A stretch of 64,000 bases of DNA, taken from Candidatus Endomicrobiellum mastotermitis. GTDB lineage: Bacteria; Elusimicrobiota; Endomicrobiia; Endomicrobiales; Endomicrobiaceae. The notes beneath the pieces are model-generated. The model was not told where the DNA came from. It did not search any database and was given only the letters and a program-made list of their open reading frames with translations. Below, one piece after another: positions 47,166-56,247 of the stretch (positions are counted from its first letter, which is position 1; every line of letters starts with the position of its first letter). A program made the translations under genes and the position numbers. The DNA lies in assembly GCA_031272445.1 (NCBI GenBank), contig JAISTT010000011.1, positions 1-64,000 of the forward strand, in the 5' to 3' direction.

Positions 47166-48070
47166 TTTATCATCTTTATCTCTGTTTCAAGACTTATATC
47201 GAATTTCTCTTTTACTTTTTCTTTTATGAGGTCAATCAAATACAGAACATCTTTTGCATTTGCTCCACCTCTATTTATTATAAAATTTCCATGAAGCTCT
47301 GAGACCTGCGCACAACCTATACATTTTCCTTTTAAACCAGCGTATTCAATAAGTTTTCCCGCACTAAAACCACTTGGATTTTTAAATATACTCCCAGCAT
47401 TAGGCGTATTTAAAGGTTGCCCTTGTAAACGCTTTTGCATGTTTCTACAAATTTTTTTAAAACTATCATTTTTTATTGATCTTTCCAAGGAAAAATTAAC
47501 TTTTGTAATAATGCAATTTTCAAGCCCACTTTTTCTATACCCAAATCTAATATCTTTTTTACTTATCGATTGTTTTTTTGAATTTTTATATATTTCTATA
47601 CTATCTATACTTGTACTTATCCATTCATCATTACTACCAGCATTTCCACACACCGCTCCCCCAACTGTTCCAGGAATTCCAGCAAGATATTCAAGACCTG
47701 TTAGATTGCTTTTAAGAGCAGTCTTTAAAAGATTTGAAATTAATGTTCCTCCTCCACACGAAATTTGATTTTCTAGAACATAACTTTTTCCAAAATCTTC
47801 AGAAAGACAAACTACAATTCCCCTATATCCTTCGTCTAAAAAGAGAACGTTTGTACCTTTACCTAAAATACAGTATTTATCATTACCTGAAACAATTCTT
47901 AAAAACTCTAATAAAGCATATTCATTTGGAACTTCAATGAAAAAATCAGCTGGTCCACCAATTTTAAAAGAACAATGCTTTAAAAGAAGTTCATCTCTTA
48001 AAACCTTACAGCCTAAATAAGACAACACTTTAATCAAATTATAGTCAATAATTCTTCCCCTTTCTTCCAA
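47162..48070 (-). CDS. murB: UDP-N-acetylenolpyruvoylglucosamine reductase
   Basis: Reduces the enolpyruvyl group to give UDP-MurNAc, using FAD and NADPH. The 302 residues include SFKIGGPADFF, the FAD block GKGTNVLFLDEGYRG, GIPGTVGGAVCGNAG and the C-terminal NAGSIFKNP, where the serine is the proton donor. The listed ATG overlaps murC by 37 bp; a later start (such as GTG in IKVLSYLG) would shorten the overlap, but nothing decides it. Confidence 0.95.
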   Translation of the reverse strand: MEERGRIIDYNLIKVLSYLGCKVLRDELLLKHCSFKIGGPADFFIEVPNEYALLEFLRIVSGNDKYCILGKGTNVLFLDEGYRGIVVCLSEDFGKSYVLENQISCGGGTLISNLLKTALKSNLTGLEYLAGIPGTVGGAVCGNAGSNDEWISTSIDSIEIYKNSKKQSISKKDIRFGYRKSGLENCIITKVNFSLERSIKNDSFKKICRNMQKRLQGQPLNTPNAGSIFKNPSGFSAGKLIEYAGLKGKCIGCAQVSELHGNFIINRGGANAKDVLYLIDLIKEKVKEKFDISLETEIKMIK

Positions 48071-49389
48071 ACATCTCCTGCTCCTAAAGTTAGCACTATA
48101 TCACCTACAGAAAGATATTGTAAAACTTTTTCTAAACTTGAAAATCTCTCAGCTTTACACCCATTATTTACAAGACTTTTCAATATTAAGTCCGAAGTCA
48201 CACCTTCTATAGGTTGTTCACCCGCAGAATAAATATCCAAAACTTCTATTATATCTGCATCTGAAAAACTTAGACCAAACTCATTAAAAAGTTGCTTTGT
48301 TCTTGTATACCTATGTGGCTGAAACAAAACAATAAGTCTGCGTTCAGGCCAAAAATGTTTTATAGCTCTTAAAGTAACAGTAATTTCAGTGGGATGGTGA
48401 CCATAATCATCAATAACCATAACCCCTTTCTTTTCACCTTTTAACTCAAGACGTCTACCTACACCGTCAAATTTATTTATAGCTTTTGCAATTAAATCAA
48501 ACGGTATATCAAGCCACAATCCTACTCCTATCGCTGCTAGAGAATTATACACATTATGCTCCCCATAAGTCTTCATACAAACAGTGCCTATATTTCTATT
48601 CTTATAAATGACTTCAAAGCTTGTTGTATAATTTTTTAGTAGTCTTACATTCAGAGCTTTAATATCTGGATTACCCATAACACCATAGGTAATATACCTT
48701 CTCCTGATTTTGGGGATTATTTCTTTCACTATTTTATTATCTGAGCAAATTATTGCAGCACCATAAAACGGAACAAAATTGATATATTTTACAAAAGCTT
48801 CTTTAAGGTTTTCCATATTATCATAATAATCTAAATGATCATTATCTATATTTGTAACAACCGCAATAGCTGGTGAAAGCTTCAAAAAAGAACCATCAGA
48901 TTCATCTGCTTCTGCAACAATATAATCGCCTTTTCCTAACCTAGCACTAGTTTTAAGATTTTTAAGTCTACCTCCAATAACAATCGTTGGATCAAGTCCT
49001 CCTTCATCAAGAATAAGAGAAGTAAGAGATGTAGTTGTAGTTTTACCATGTGTTCCAGCTATTGTTATAGCATACTTTAATCTTGCAAGCTCAACTAGCA
49101 TTTCTATACGCGAAACTACTGGGATTTTCTTTCTTAGAGCCATAACAATTTCAGGATTATTTTCACTTATAGCACTAGAAGTTACAATAACCTCAGCAAG
49201 TTCTATATTTTTTTCATTATGTCCGATATAAATCTTTGCACCTATTGTCTTAAGATAATCTGTAATATCAGATTTTTTTAGATCAGAGCCAGAAATATTA
49301 TGTCCCAAATTTATTAAAACTTCCGCTATACCAGACATTCCTGACCCACCAACACCTACAAAGTGTATATTCTGACTCTTTTGAAACAT
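48034..49389 (-). CDS. murC: UDP-N-acetylmuramate--L-alanine ligase
   Basis: Adds the first amino acid of the peptidoglycan stem. The 451 residues contain the N-terminal nucleotide-binding IHFVGVGGSGMSGIAE, the ATP loop AGTHGKTTTTS (about 110), EADESDGSFLKL and the central DDYGHHPTEI. It is the first gene of the dcw run. No murG, ftsW or murD is adjacent; the upstream neighbour is dapL. Confidence 0.96.
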   Translation of the reverse strand: MFQKSQNIHFVGVGGSGMSGIAEVLINLGHNISGSDLKKSDITDYLKTIGAKIYIGHNEKNIELAEVIVTSSAISENNPEIVMALRKKIPVVSRIEMLVELARLKYAITIAGTHGKTTTTSLTSLILDEGGLDPTIVIGGRLKNLKTSARLGKGDYIVAEADESDGSFLKLSPAIAVVTNIDNDHLDYYDNMENLKEAFVKYINFVPFYGAAIICSDNKIVKEIIPKIRRRYITYGVMGNPDIKALNVRLLKNYTTSFEVIYKNRNIGTVCMKTYGEHNVYNSLAAIGVGLWLDIPFDLIAKAINKFDGVGRRLELKGEKKGVMVIDDYGHHPTEITVTLRAIKHFWPERRLIVLFQPHRYTRTKQLFNEFGLSFSDADIIEVLDIYSAGEQPIEGVTSDLILKSLVNNGCKAERFSSLEKVLQYLSVGDIVLTLGAGDVWKKGEELLTII

Positions 49390-49597
49390 AATTTTATTAG
49401 TCTATTAAAAATATTTAATAAATTTAAAATACAGCCTTTAGAAAACTATTTGTAAACCACAACCACTTTTCATTTCACATTTACAACAAACTTTTATAGT
49501 CTCCTACCTTTTGTATAATCTACATAGATCTTAACGTGATTATCTATTACTTTTCAGTTGAAAAACAAAAAACTAAAACATATCATAATCATACATT

Positions 49598-50764
49598 TTA
49601 CCATTTAACTAAACTTATGCGCTCTACAGCTTCTTTAATTCTTGGAACACTAACAGTAAGAGCAAATCTAACATAACCTTCGCCACTTTTACCCATACCA
49701 TTCCCAGGAGTGCAAACTATTGAAGCTATGTCAAGAAGTCTAGAAACAACTTGTGAAGATGTATAGCCATTTGGAATCTTTGCCCAAACATAAAACGAAG
49801 CTTTTGGTGAACTAATTTCCCAATCTAACTTTCTCAAACCTTCCACTAAAACGTCTCTACGCTCTTTATATATTTTTCTGAAGTTTTTAACACACTCCTG
49901 CGACGAACTAAGAGCTGTTACTGCAGCTTCTTGTATAGCTTGAAAAACGCCAGAATCGTAATTATCTTTTACTTTTGCAATACCTGCAACTATATCTTTA
50001 TTCCCACAAACCCAACCTATTCTCCAACCAGTCATATTATAAGTTTTAGAAAGTGAATGAAACTCCACTCCAACCTCTTTAGCACCAGGAAACTCAAGAA
50101 AGCTACACGGTTTTTCATTTTCATCATAATATATTTCTGAATACGCAGCATCAGAAGCAACAATTATATTATTTCTTTTTGCAAACTCAATAAGTTTTAT
50201 ATAAAATTCTTTTGGTGCTATTGCAGCAGTAGGATTGTTAGGATAATTTACAAAAATTATTTTTGCTTTTTTAAGAACATCTCTAGGAATTACATCTAAA
50301 TCGGGTAAAAAATTATTCTTTTCAAGCAAGGGCATAAAATATGGAATACCATCACTAAAAATTGTACCCGTGTTATAAACAGGATAACAAGGCTCAGGAA
50401 CTAAAACCACGTCACCAGGATTTACAAATCCCAAATGAATATGACCTATACCTTCTTTCGAACCTATTAAAGCGCAAACTTCATCAATATTTAGGTTAAC
50501 ATTAAACCTTCTCTTATACCACTTTCCAACAGCTTCTCTATACGAAAGTAAACCGGCTCCAAACGGATACTGATGATTTGCAGGATTTATCACTGCCTCT
50601 TGAATAGACTTTACTATATGGTTTGGCGTAGGTAAATCTGGGTCTCCAACACCCAATGATATTATATCTTTACCTTTTTCAATTGCTTCTTTTTTCTTCT
50701 TGTCCATTTCAATAAAAAGATAGGGTGGCAATCTTTTCAATTTCTCGTTATATTTTATTTTCAT
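49598..50764 (-). CDS. dapL: LL-diaminopimelate aminotransferase
   Basis: Converts tetrahydrodipicolinate straight to LL-diaminopimelate using glutamate, bypassing the succinyl or acetyl branch. A PLP enzyme with the lysine in SLSKTYNMTGWRIGW (about residue 235). ISLGVGDPDLPTP near the start and NYPNNPTAA are DapL-like. The ATG at 50764 (MKIKYNEK) has GGAG seven bases upstream and fits the family; the ATG five codons earlier is less likely. Exact separation from other class I aminotransferases rests partly on its place next to dapB and dapA, with no dapC, dapD or dapE seen here. Confidence 0.85.
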   Translation of the reverse strand: MKIKYNEKLKRLPPYLFIEMDKKKKEAIEKGKDIISLGVGDPDLPTPNHIVKSIQEAVINPANHQYPFGAGLLSYREAVGKWYKRRFNVNLNIDEVCALIGSKEGIGHIHLGFVNPGDVVLVPEPCYPVYNTGTIFSDGIPYFMPLLEKNNFLPDLDVIPRDVLKKAKIIFVNYPNNPTAAIAPKEFYIKLIEFAKRNNIIVASDAAYSEIYYDENEKPCSFLEFPGAKEVGVEFHSLSKTYNMTGWRIGWVCGNKDIVAGIAKVKDNYDSGVFQAIQEAAVTALSSSQECVKNFRKIYKERRDVLVEGLRKLDWEISSPKASFYVWAKIPNGYTSSQVVSRLLDIASIVCTPGNGMGKSGEGYVRFALTVSVPRIKEAVERISLVKW

Positions 50765-50791
50765 TGATTTTCTCCACATTACATCTCCATA

Positions 50792-51571
50792 CTAGGTACT
50801 CTTCATATTTAACACATCAATCATATTGTATAATCCAGGGTTCTGATTAACTACCCATTTCGCAGCTCTTAAAGCTCCTGATGCAAAAGTATTCCTAGAA
50901 TGCGCTCTATGAGTTAATTCAATTCTCTCTCCAGCACCAGCAAAATATACTGTATGCTCTCCAACAATATCTCCAGCCCTTATAGAAAATAATCCTATTT
51001 CATCTCTCTTCCTTAGGGTACTCGTAGAATGCCTGCTGTAAACACCTATATCATTCATGTTTCTTCCTAGCGAACTCGCCACAATTTCTGCAAGTTTTAC
51101 AGCTGTTCCAGATGGAGAATCTTTTTTCTTATTATGATGTAATTCAAGTATTTCAACATCATAGTCCGGAATTTTCTTAACAACAGTTTCAACAAGTTTA
51201 AACAAAATATTTACACCAGCAGACATATTAGGCGAAAAAACAATAGGAACACTTTTCGACATCTCAAATATTTTGCTCTTTTGCTCCTCACTGAAACCCG
51301 TAGTTCCAATGACTAAAGGTACTTTAAATTCTTTTACAATTTCTAAACTCTTCATAGTACTACTAGGATTTGTAAAATCTATCAGAGAGTCTGTTTCAGG
51401 TAAAAAAATTTTTAAATCTCTCACAGAACGTATAACTGGATCACCTGTGCCAACTGCCATACTCGTATCAGACTCAAAAACACCTAAAACTTGAATTTCT
51501 TTATCTAATTTCGCCAATTTAATTATTGCTTGTCCCATTCTCCCAGCACCACCACAAATCAATATTTTCAT
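50792..51571 (-). CDS. dapB: 4-hydroxy-tetrahydrodipicolinate reductase
   Basis: Second dedicated step of the diaminopimelate route, NAD(P)H-dependent. The 259 residues contain the Rossmann motif ICGGAGRMGQAI (about residues 4-15), FSPNMSAGVN and the signature ELHHNKKKDSPSGTA with the catalytic His-Lys. It overlaps dapA by 4 bp and leads into dapL. Confidence 0.96.
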   Translation of the reverse strand: MKILICGGAGRMGQAIIKLAKLDKEIQVLGVFESDTSMAVGTGDPVIRSVRDLKIFLPETDSLIDFTNPSSTMKSLEIVKEFKVPLVIGTTGFSEEQKSKIFEMSKSVPIVFSPNMSAGVNILFKLVETVVKKIPDYDVEILELHHNKKKDSPSGTAVKLAEIVASSLGRNMNDIGVYSRHSTSTLRKRDEIGLFSIRAGDIVGEHTVYFAGAGERIELTHRAHSRNTFASGALRAAKWVVNQNPGLYNMIDVLNMKST

Positions 51572-52443
51572 CTTAAAACCCCATAATCTTTCAACGCCTT
51601 TTCAAGTATCAATCTATTAGTTTCTTCCATATCACACATAGGAAGCCTAAGAGACGGTTCACATATTCCCAATAAAGAAGCAGCAGTTTTTATTGGTATA
51701 GGGTTTGTCTCCACAAACATTGATTTTACTAAAGGTAAGAGTTTATAGTGAATATTCATCGCTTTTCTCATATTACCATCCCTAAATTCTTTAATAAATA
51801 ATACCATATCCGCAGGAATAATGTTAGATAAAATTGAAATAACTCCGGCTCCACCTATAGATAACAAAGGAAGAGTAAGAGCATCGTCCCCTGAAATAAG
51901 GTCTATATCTGGCGCCAAATATTTTATAACACTCATTTGCTCTAAAGATCCTGAGGCTTCTTTTACACCAACAATATTTTTACAATCTTTAAAAAGTGTT
52001 GCAATTGTCACAGGCTCAATATTTATGGATGTTCTTCCCACAATATTATAAAGAACAATTGGGATATCTACTATATCAGCTATACTCTTAAAATGAATGT
52101 ACAATCCTCTCTGCGTTGGTTTATTATAATAAGGGGAAACTACCAAGGCTCCATCGCAACCAATTTTTTTTGCAAACTGCGTAGAATGTATTGCTTCATG
52201 CGTAGAATTAGACCCAGTCCCAGCAAGAACTTTAATCTTACCTTTTACGCTTTTAACACAAAATTCTATAACTTCCTCATGTTCCTCCCAAGTTAAAGTA
52301 GATGACTCACCCGTAGTACCACAAGGAACAATACCATCTACTCCATTTCTACACTGACTTTCAATTAATTTTCCCAGCGCATCAAAGTCAATTTTATTGT
52401 TTTTAAATGGCGTAATTAACGCTGTATACACTCCAGAAAACAT
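51568..52443 (-). CDS. dapA: 4-hydroxy-tetrahydrodipicolinate synthase
   Basis: Condenses pyruvate with aspartate semialdehyde, the entry to lysine and diaminopimelate synthesis. The 291 residues include GTTGESSTLTWEEH (about 42-55), VVSPYYNKPTQRGLY with the catalytic tyrosine, the Y-N-I-x-G-R-T block and the Schiff-base lysine in VGVKEASGSLEQM. Aspartate kinase and semialdehyde dehydrogenase are not in the window. Confidence 0.96.
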   Translation of the reverse strand: MFSGVYTALITPFKNNKIDFDALGKLIESQCRNGVDGIVPCGTTGESSTLTWEEHEEVIEFCVKSVKGKIKVLAGTGSNSTHEAIHSTQFAKKIGCDGALVVSPYYNKPTQRGLYIHFKSIADIVDIPIVLYNIVGRTSINIEPVTIATLFKDCKNIVGVKEASGSLEQMSVIKYLAPDIDLISGDDALTLPLLSIGGAGVISILSNIIPADMVLFIKEFRDGNMRKAMNIHYKLLPLVKSMFVETNPIPIKTAASLLGICEPSLRLPMCDMEETNRLILEKALKDYGVLR

Positions 52444-52504
52444 AAAAACTTTCCTTATCTATATTATTTATTTCACTAAAGTACTAATTTTAATCAATCT
52501 TAAA

Positions 52505-53326
52505 TTATATTTCAACCACACCTTTAAAAGATATATAAACAGGTCCTTCAAGCACTACATCATAAATTTTATTATCAACATTTCTTAAAGAAACGGACAA
52601 TCTATCGCCTCCTTTTGTAATTATATTAACAGGAGATTTAACAAAACCTCTAAGGACAGAAATAATTCCAGCAGCAGTTATTCCCGTACCACAAGCTAAA
52701 GTTTCATCTTCAACTCCTCTTTCATAAGTACGTACAGTAAGGACATTATTACCTATAATTTTAACAAAGTTAACATTTGCTCCATCAGGAGCAAATACTT
52801 CATGATATCTTACGATTCTGCCATACTTAACAACATTAACATTCTTAATATCATCATCAATAAATATAATTGCATGAGGAACACCAGTATTTATAAAATC
52901 AATATTAAATTCTTTTTTATCAATTATAATTTTTATATCTTTGACCAAATCTTTAGGATCATACAAATTAAGTTTTACTCTATTTTTATCATTCACTAAA
53001 ATTTCAGCGTCTATGATTCCAGCATCAGTTTCAAAAATCATTTCTAAATCTACTATTCCCAAATCATATGCAAATCTCGCAATAGATCTTCCTCCATTTC
53101 CACACATAGAAGCATAGGAACCATCAGAGTTAAAATACTTCATCTTAAAATCCTTAAATGCACTTCTCTCAAGTAGAATTAATCCATCAGCACCTATTGA
53201 ATATTTTCTATCACAGAGCTTCCTTGCAAGCTTTTGATAATCCTCACTCCAAATTATACCTTCCCTATTATCTACCAAAATAAAATCATTTCCAGCAGCA
53301 GTAAGTTTCGAAAAACTAATGTTCAT
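52505..53326 (-). CDS. dapF: Diaminopimelate epimerase
   Basis: Converts LL- to meso-diaminopimelate, needed for both wall and lysine. The 273 residues contain both catalytic cysteines, in SMCGNGGRSIARF (about residue 74) and ETLACGTGITAAG (about residue 212). It follows lysA with a 2-bp gap. Confidence 0.96.
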   Translation of the reverse strand: MNISFSKLTAAGNDFILVDNREGIIWSEDYQKLARKLCDRKYSIGADGLILLERSAFKDFKMKYFNSDGSYASMCGNGGRSIARFAYDLGIVDLEMIFETDAGIIDAEILVNDKNRVKLNLYDPKDLVKDIKIIIDKKEFNIDFINTGVPHAIIFIDDDIKNVNVVKYGRIVRYHEVFAPDGANVNFVKIIGNNVLTVRTYERGVEDETLACGTGITAAGIISVLRGFVKSPVNIITKGGDRLSVSLRNVDNKIYDVVLEGPVYISFKGVVEI

Positions 53327-53328
53327 TT

Positions 53329-54561
53329 CTATTCCTCATTTAACAGTAAATCTTCCCATTTTGCTCTTTTTCTTATCAAACTAGTTTTATTACCGTTAAC
53401 TAGCACCTCAGCAAGTAAAGGTCTTGAATTATATTCTGACGACATCGCCGCACCATAAGCCCCAGTACAAGTTACAAGAACACATTCACCCTGTGCCAAC
53501 ACCGGAAGCATTCTATCTTTACCTATAAAATCACCACTTTCACATATAGGTCCAACAACATCAGTTTTAACTTTTCGAGCGTTTATTTTTTTTATAGGTA
53601 TAATTTCATGATAAGCTTTATACAAAGTAGGCCTCATTAAATCATTCATCCCAGCATCAGTAATAAGAAAATTTTTTTCGTCAGTAAATTTTCTGTATAT
53701 AACCTTTACAAGGAGATGCCCAGCATTAGCGATTATAGAACGACCTGGTTCAAAAATAAATTTTTTATCTTTATCATCAAATACTGAAAATAATTCTGAC
53801 ATCAAATCTTCAGGAGATGGAGCTTTTTGGTCTTTAGTGTATTCAATACCCAATCCACCACCGCAATTTATATACTCAAGTCTTATGCCATTTTTTTCTA
53901 AATCATCAACAATTTTCTTTATTTTTTGAGCTGCAATTTTAAATGGTTCAATATCCAAAATCTGAGAACCAATATGAGAATGTATACCCAAAATCACTAT
54001 ATTTTTCTTTTTTTTAGCAACCAAGTATGCCTTCACAGCGTCTTCATAAGGTATACCAAACTTTGTCCCTTTCTTTCCAGTAACTATATAAGAATGTGTG
54101 TCAGGATCAACGTACGGATTTATTCTAAATGCAATCTTTGCTTTAACTTTAATTCTACTTGCTATCTTATCTATTGCGTCAAGTTCTTCGAGAGATTCAA
54201 CATTAAACATAAGAATTTTATTTTTTAGCGCATATTCTATCTCTTCTGAAGTCTTACCAACACCAGCATAAACTATTTTTGAAGGATCAAAATTTACTTT
54301 TAAGCATCTGTATATTTCTCCTCCTGAAGTGGTATCAGCTCCAGCTCCAATATCAGCAAGAACTTTCAAAATTGCTCTATTTGAATTCGCTTTACATGCA
54401 AAACATACAATACCCCTACATCCTAATGCTTTCTTATAGTTTTCAAAATTACTTATAAACTGATTCCTTGAATAGACATATGTACTAGTACCATATTTTT
54501 TTGCAATATCAGATAGTTTCACCTGCTCTACACATAAATCTTCATTTTTAAAATTAAGCAT
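53329..54561 (-). CDS. lysA: Diaminopimelate decarboxylase
   Basis: Last step of lysine synthesis, PLP-dependent, acting on meso-diaminopimelate. PLP-binding lysine is in VCFACKANSNRAIL (about residue 50 from the chosen start). HSHIGSQI, NCGGGLGIEY, EPGRSIIANAG and the C-terminal CESGDFIGKDR are intact. I start at ATG 54561 (MLNFKNED), where AGGA lies 7-8 bases upstream, instead of nine codons earlier, giving 410 residues. Confidence 0.95.
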   Translation of the reverse strand: MLNFKNEDLCVEQVKLSDIAKKYGTSTYVYSRNQFISNFENYKKALGCRGIVCFACKANSNRAILKVLADIGAGADTTSGGEIYRCLKVNFDPSKIVYAGVGKTSEEIEYALKNKILMFNVESLEELDAIDKIASRIKVKAKIAFRINPYVDPDTHSYIVTGKKGTKFGIPYEDAVKAYLVAKKKKNIVILGIHSHIGSQILDIEPFKIAAQKIKKIVDDLEKNGIRLEYINCGGGLGIEYTKDQKAPSPEDLMSELFSVFDDKDKKFIFEPGRSIIANAGHLLVKVIYRKFTDEKNFLITDAGMNDLMRPTLYKAYHEIIPIKKINARKVKTDVVGPICESGDFIGKDRMLPVLAQGECVLVTCTGAYGAAMSSEYNSRPLLAEVLVNGNKTSLIRKRAKWEDLLLNEE

Positions 54562-54699
54562 TTTTTTTCCTATCCACCATAGACACACAACAAGAAACGC
54601 CTCAAGATTATATAAAATACCTCTCTCACAATTCAGAAAAATTGGAACCCAAATAAAAGCTTAAAAGTAATAAATTTTTATAAATAAAATAACTTATAC

Positions 54700-56037
54700 C
54701 TATTCTATAAGTTTTAACTTATTTTTAATATTTTCTATCTGATGTAAAACAGATTTTTTTGAAGTTCCACCATAAGAAGTTTTCATATTTGCAATACTCC
54801 TAGCACTTAAATATTCGAATATATCCTCCTCAAATACTTTTGAAAATTTATTATACTCTGCAAGAGAAAGTTCATTTAAAGTCTTTGATTTTTTTTTACA
54901 ATATAAAACAATATCTTTAACTATGCCGTGAGCTGTTCTAAAAGGCACATCATTTTTCGCTAGATAATCTGCTATTTCAGTAGCTGCAATAAAACCTTTT
55001 TCCGTACTTCTTAAAACTCTTTCTTCGACAAACTTCAAACTATCCACCATTTTTTTCATAACCTCGAGACACAGTTTTAAGTTATCTAAAGAATCAAAAA
55101 CTGATGGTTTATCTTCTTGTAAGTCTCTGTTATAAGTAAGTGGTAAAGATTTTACTATTGTGAAAAGTGCAATTAAATCACCAATAATCCTTCCAGATTT
55201 CCCTCTTACAACTTCAGCAGCGTCGGGATTCCTTTTTTGTGGCATTATTGATGAACCTGAGGTAAATTTGTCACCTATCGTTATATAACCAAATTCTGGA
55301 TTCATCCACAAAATTATTTCCTCACAAAATCTTGTTAAGTGTAAAACCGTCAAAGATAGACAGAAAACAAATTCTATAGCAAAGTCTCTATCGCTAACAG
55401 CATCTATAGAATTCTCACTTACACTTTTAAAATTAAGAAGTTGTGCTGTGTATTGTCTATCAATACTAAAAGACGTGCCTGCCAAAGCAGCACTTCCTAA
55501 AGGTAAAATATCAGTTCTTTTATAACAGTCATCAAGTCGTTCTTTATCTCGTTGCAACATCCATACATAAGCAAGAAGATGATGAGCTGCCAAAACTGGT
55601 TGAGCTGGTTGTAAGTGAGTGAACCCAGGCATTATAATATCGATATTCTCCTCGGCTTTCACAATAAGCACTCTCTGAAAATCACTTATAAGATTCACAA
55701 TAATTTTAATTTCCTGTTTTAAATAAATTCTCAAATCTGTAACTATCTGATCATTTCTGCTCCTGGCAGTGTGCATTTTCCCACCAATAGGACCAATTCT
55801 TTTTATAAGTTCTTTTTCAATAGCATAATGTATATCTTCTTCTTTTGGAAGTTGCCAATCCTCTTTAATATCTTTTAAAATACTCGTTAACCCAGAAATA
55901 ATTTTTTCCCCTTCTGAATTATCTATAATTTTAGTCTTTACGAGCATTTTTGTATGAGCTATTGAACTATTAATGTCAACTTCTGCAAGTCTACCGTCAA
56001 AAGAAAATGATCCTATAAACTGTTCAAAATCTTGCAT
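54700..56037 (-). CDS. argH: Argininosuccinate lyase
   Basis: Last step of arginine synthesis. The 445 residues carry the fumarase-superfamily signature TSGSSIMPQKRNPD (about residue 268), HTARSRNDQIVTDLR and GFTHLQPAQP. The protein starts with MQDFEQF and so lacks the W-G-G-R-F block usual at the N-terminus. KRFSN can be read in another frame immediately upstream, which may be the displaced remnant or chance. No other arg gene is in the window, although carAB could supply carbamoyl phosphate. It lies upstream of lysA. Confidence 0.93.
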   Translation of the reverse strand: MQDFEQFIGSFSFDGRLAEVDINSSIAHTKMLVKTKIIDNSEGEKIISGLTSILKDIKEDWQLPKEEDIHYAIEKELIKRIGPIGGKMHTARSRNDQIVTDLRIYLKQEIKIIVNLISDFQRVLIVKAEENIDIIMPGFTHLQPAQPVLAAHHLLAYVWMLQRDKERLDDCYKRTDILPLGSAALAGTSFSIDRQYTAQLLNFKSVSENSIDAVSDRDFAIEFVFCLSLTVLHLTRFCEEIILWMNPEFGYITIGDKFTSGSSIMPQKRNPDAAEVVRGKSGRIIGDLIALFTIVKSLPLTYNRDLQEDKPSVFDSLDNLKLCLEVMKKMVDSLKFVEERVLRSTEKGFIAATEIADYLAKNDVPFRTAHGIVKDIVLYCKKKSKTLNELSLAEYNKFSKVFEEDIFEYLSARSIANMKTSYGGTSKKSVLHQIENIKNKLKLIE

Positions 56038-56247
56038 TATTACTAAACCTCTTTATATTATATATAGATTTTAAATTCTACATCAAACTATCTTAGTCAC
56101 CACTATTAAGTGTATTTTTCAGCAACCAGTTATATCTATATATTTATTTAAACCTATGATTGTAGTATGAAAATTACAAAATAAATAAAATTCACTTCAA
56201 TAATAAAACCTTTATTGAATCTCTATCTCACATCTTTAATAGATTGA

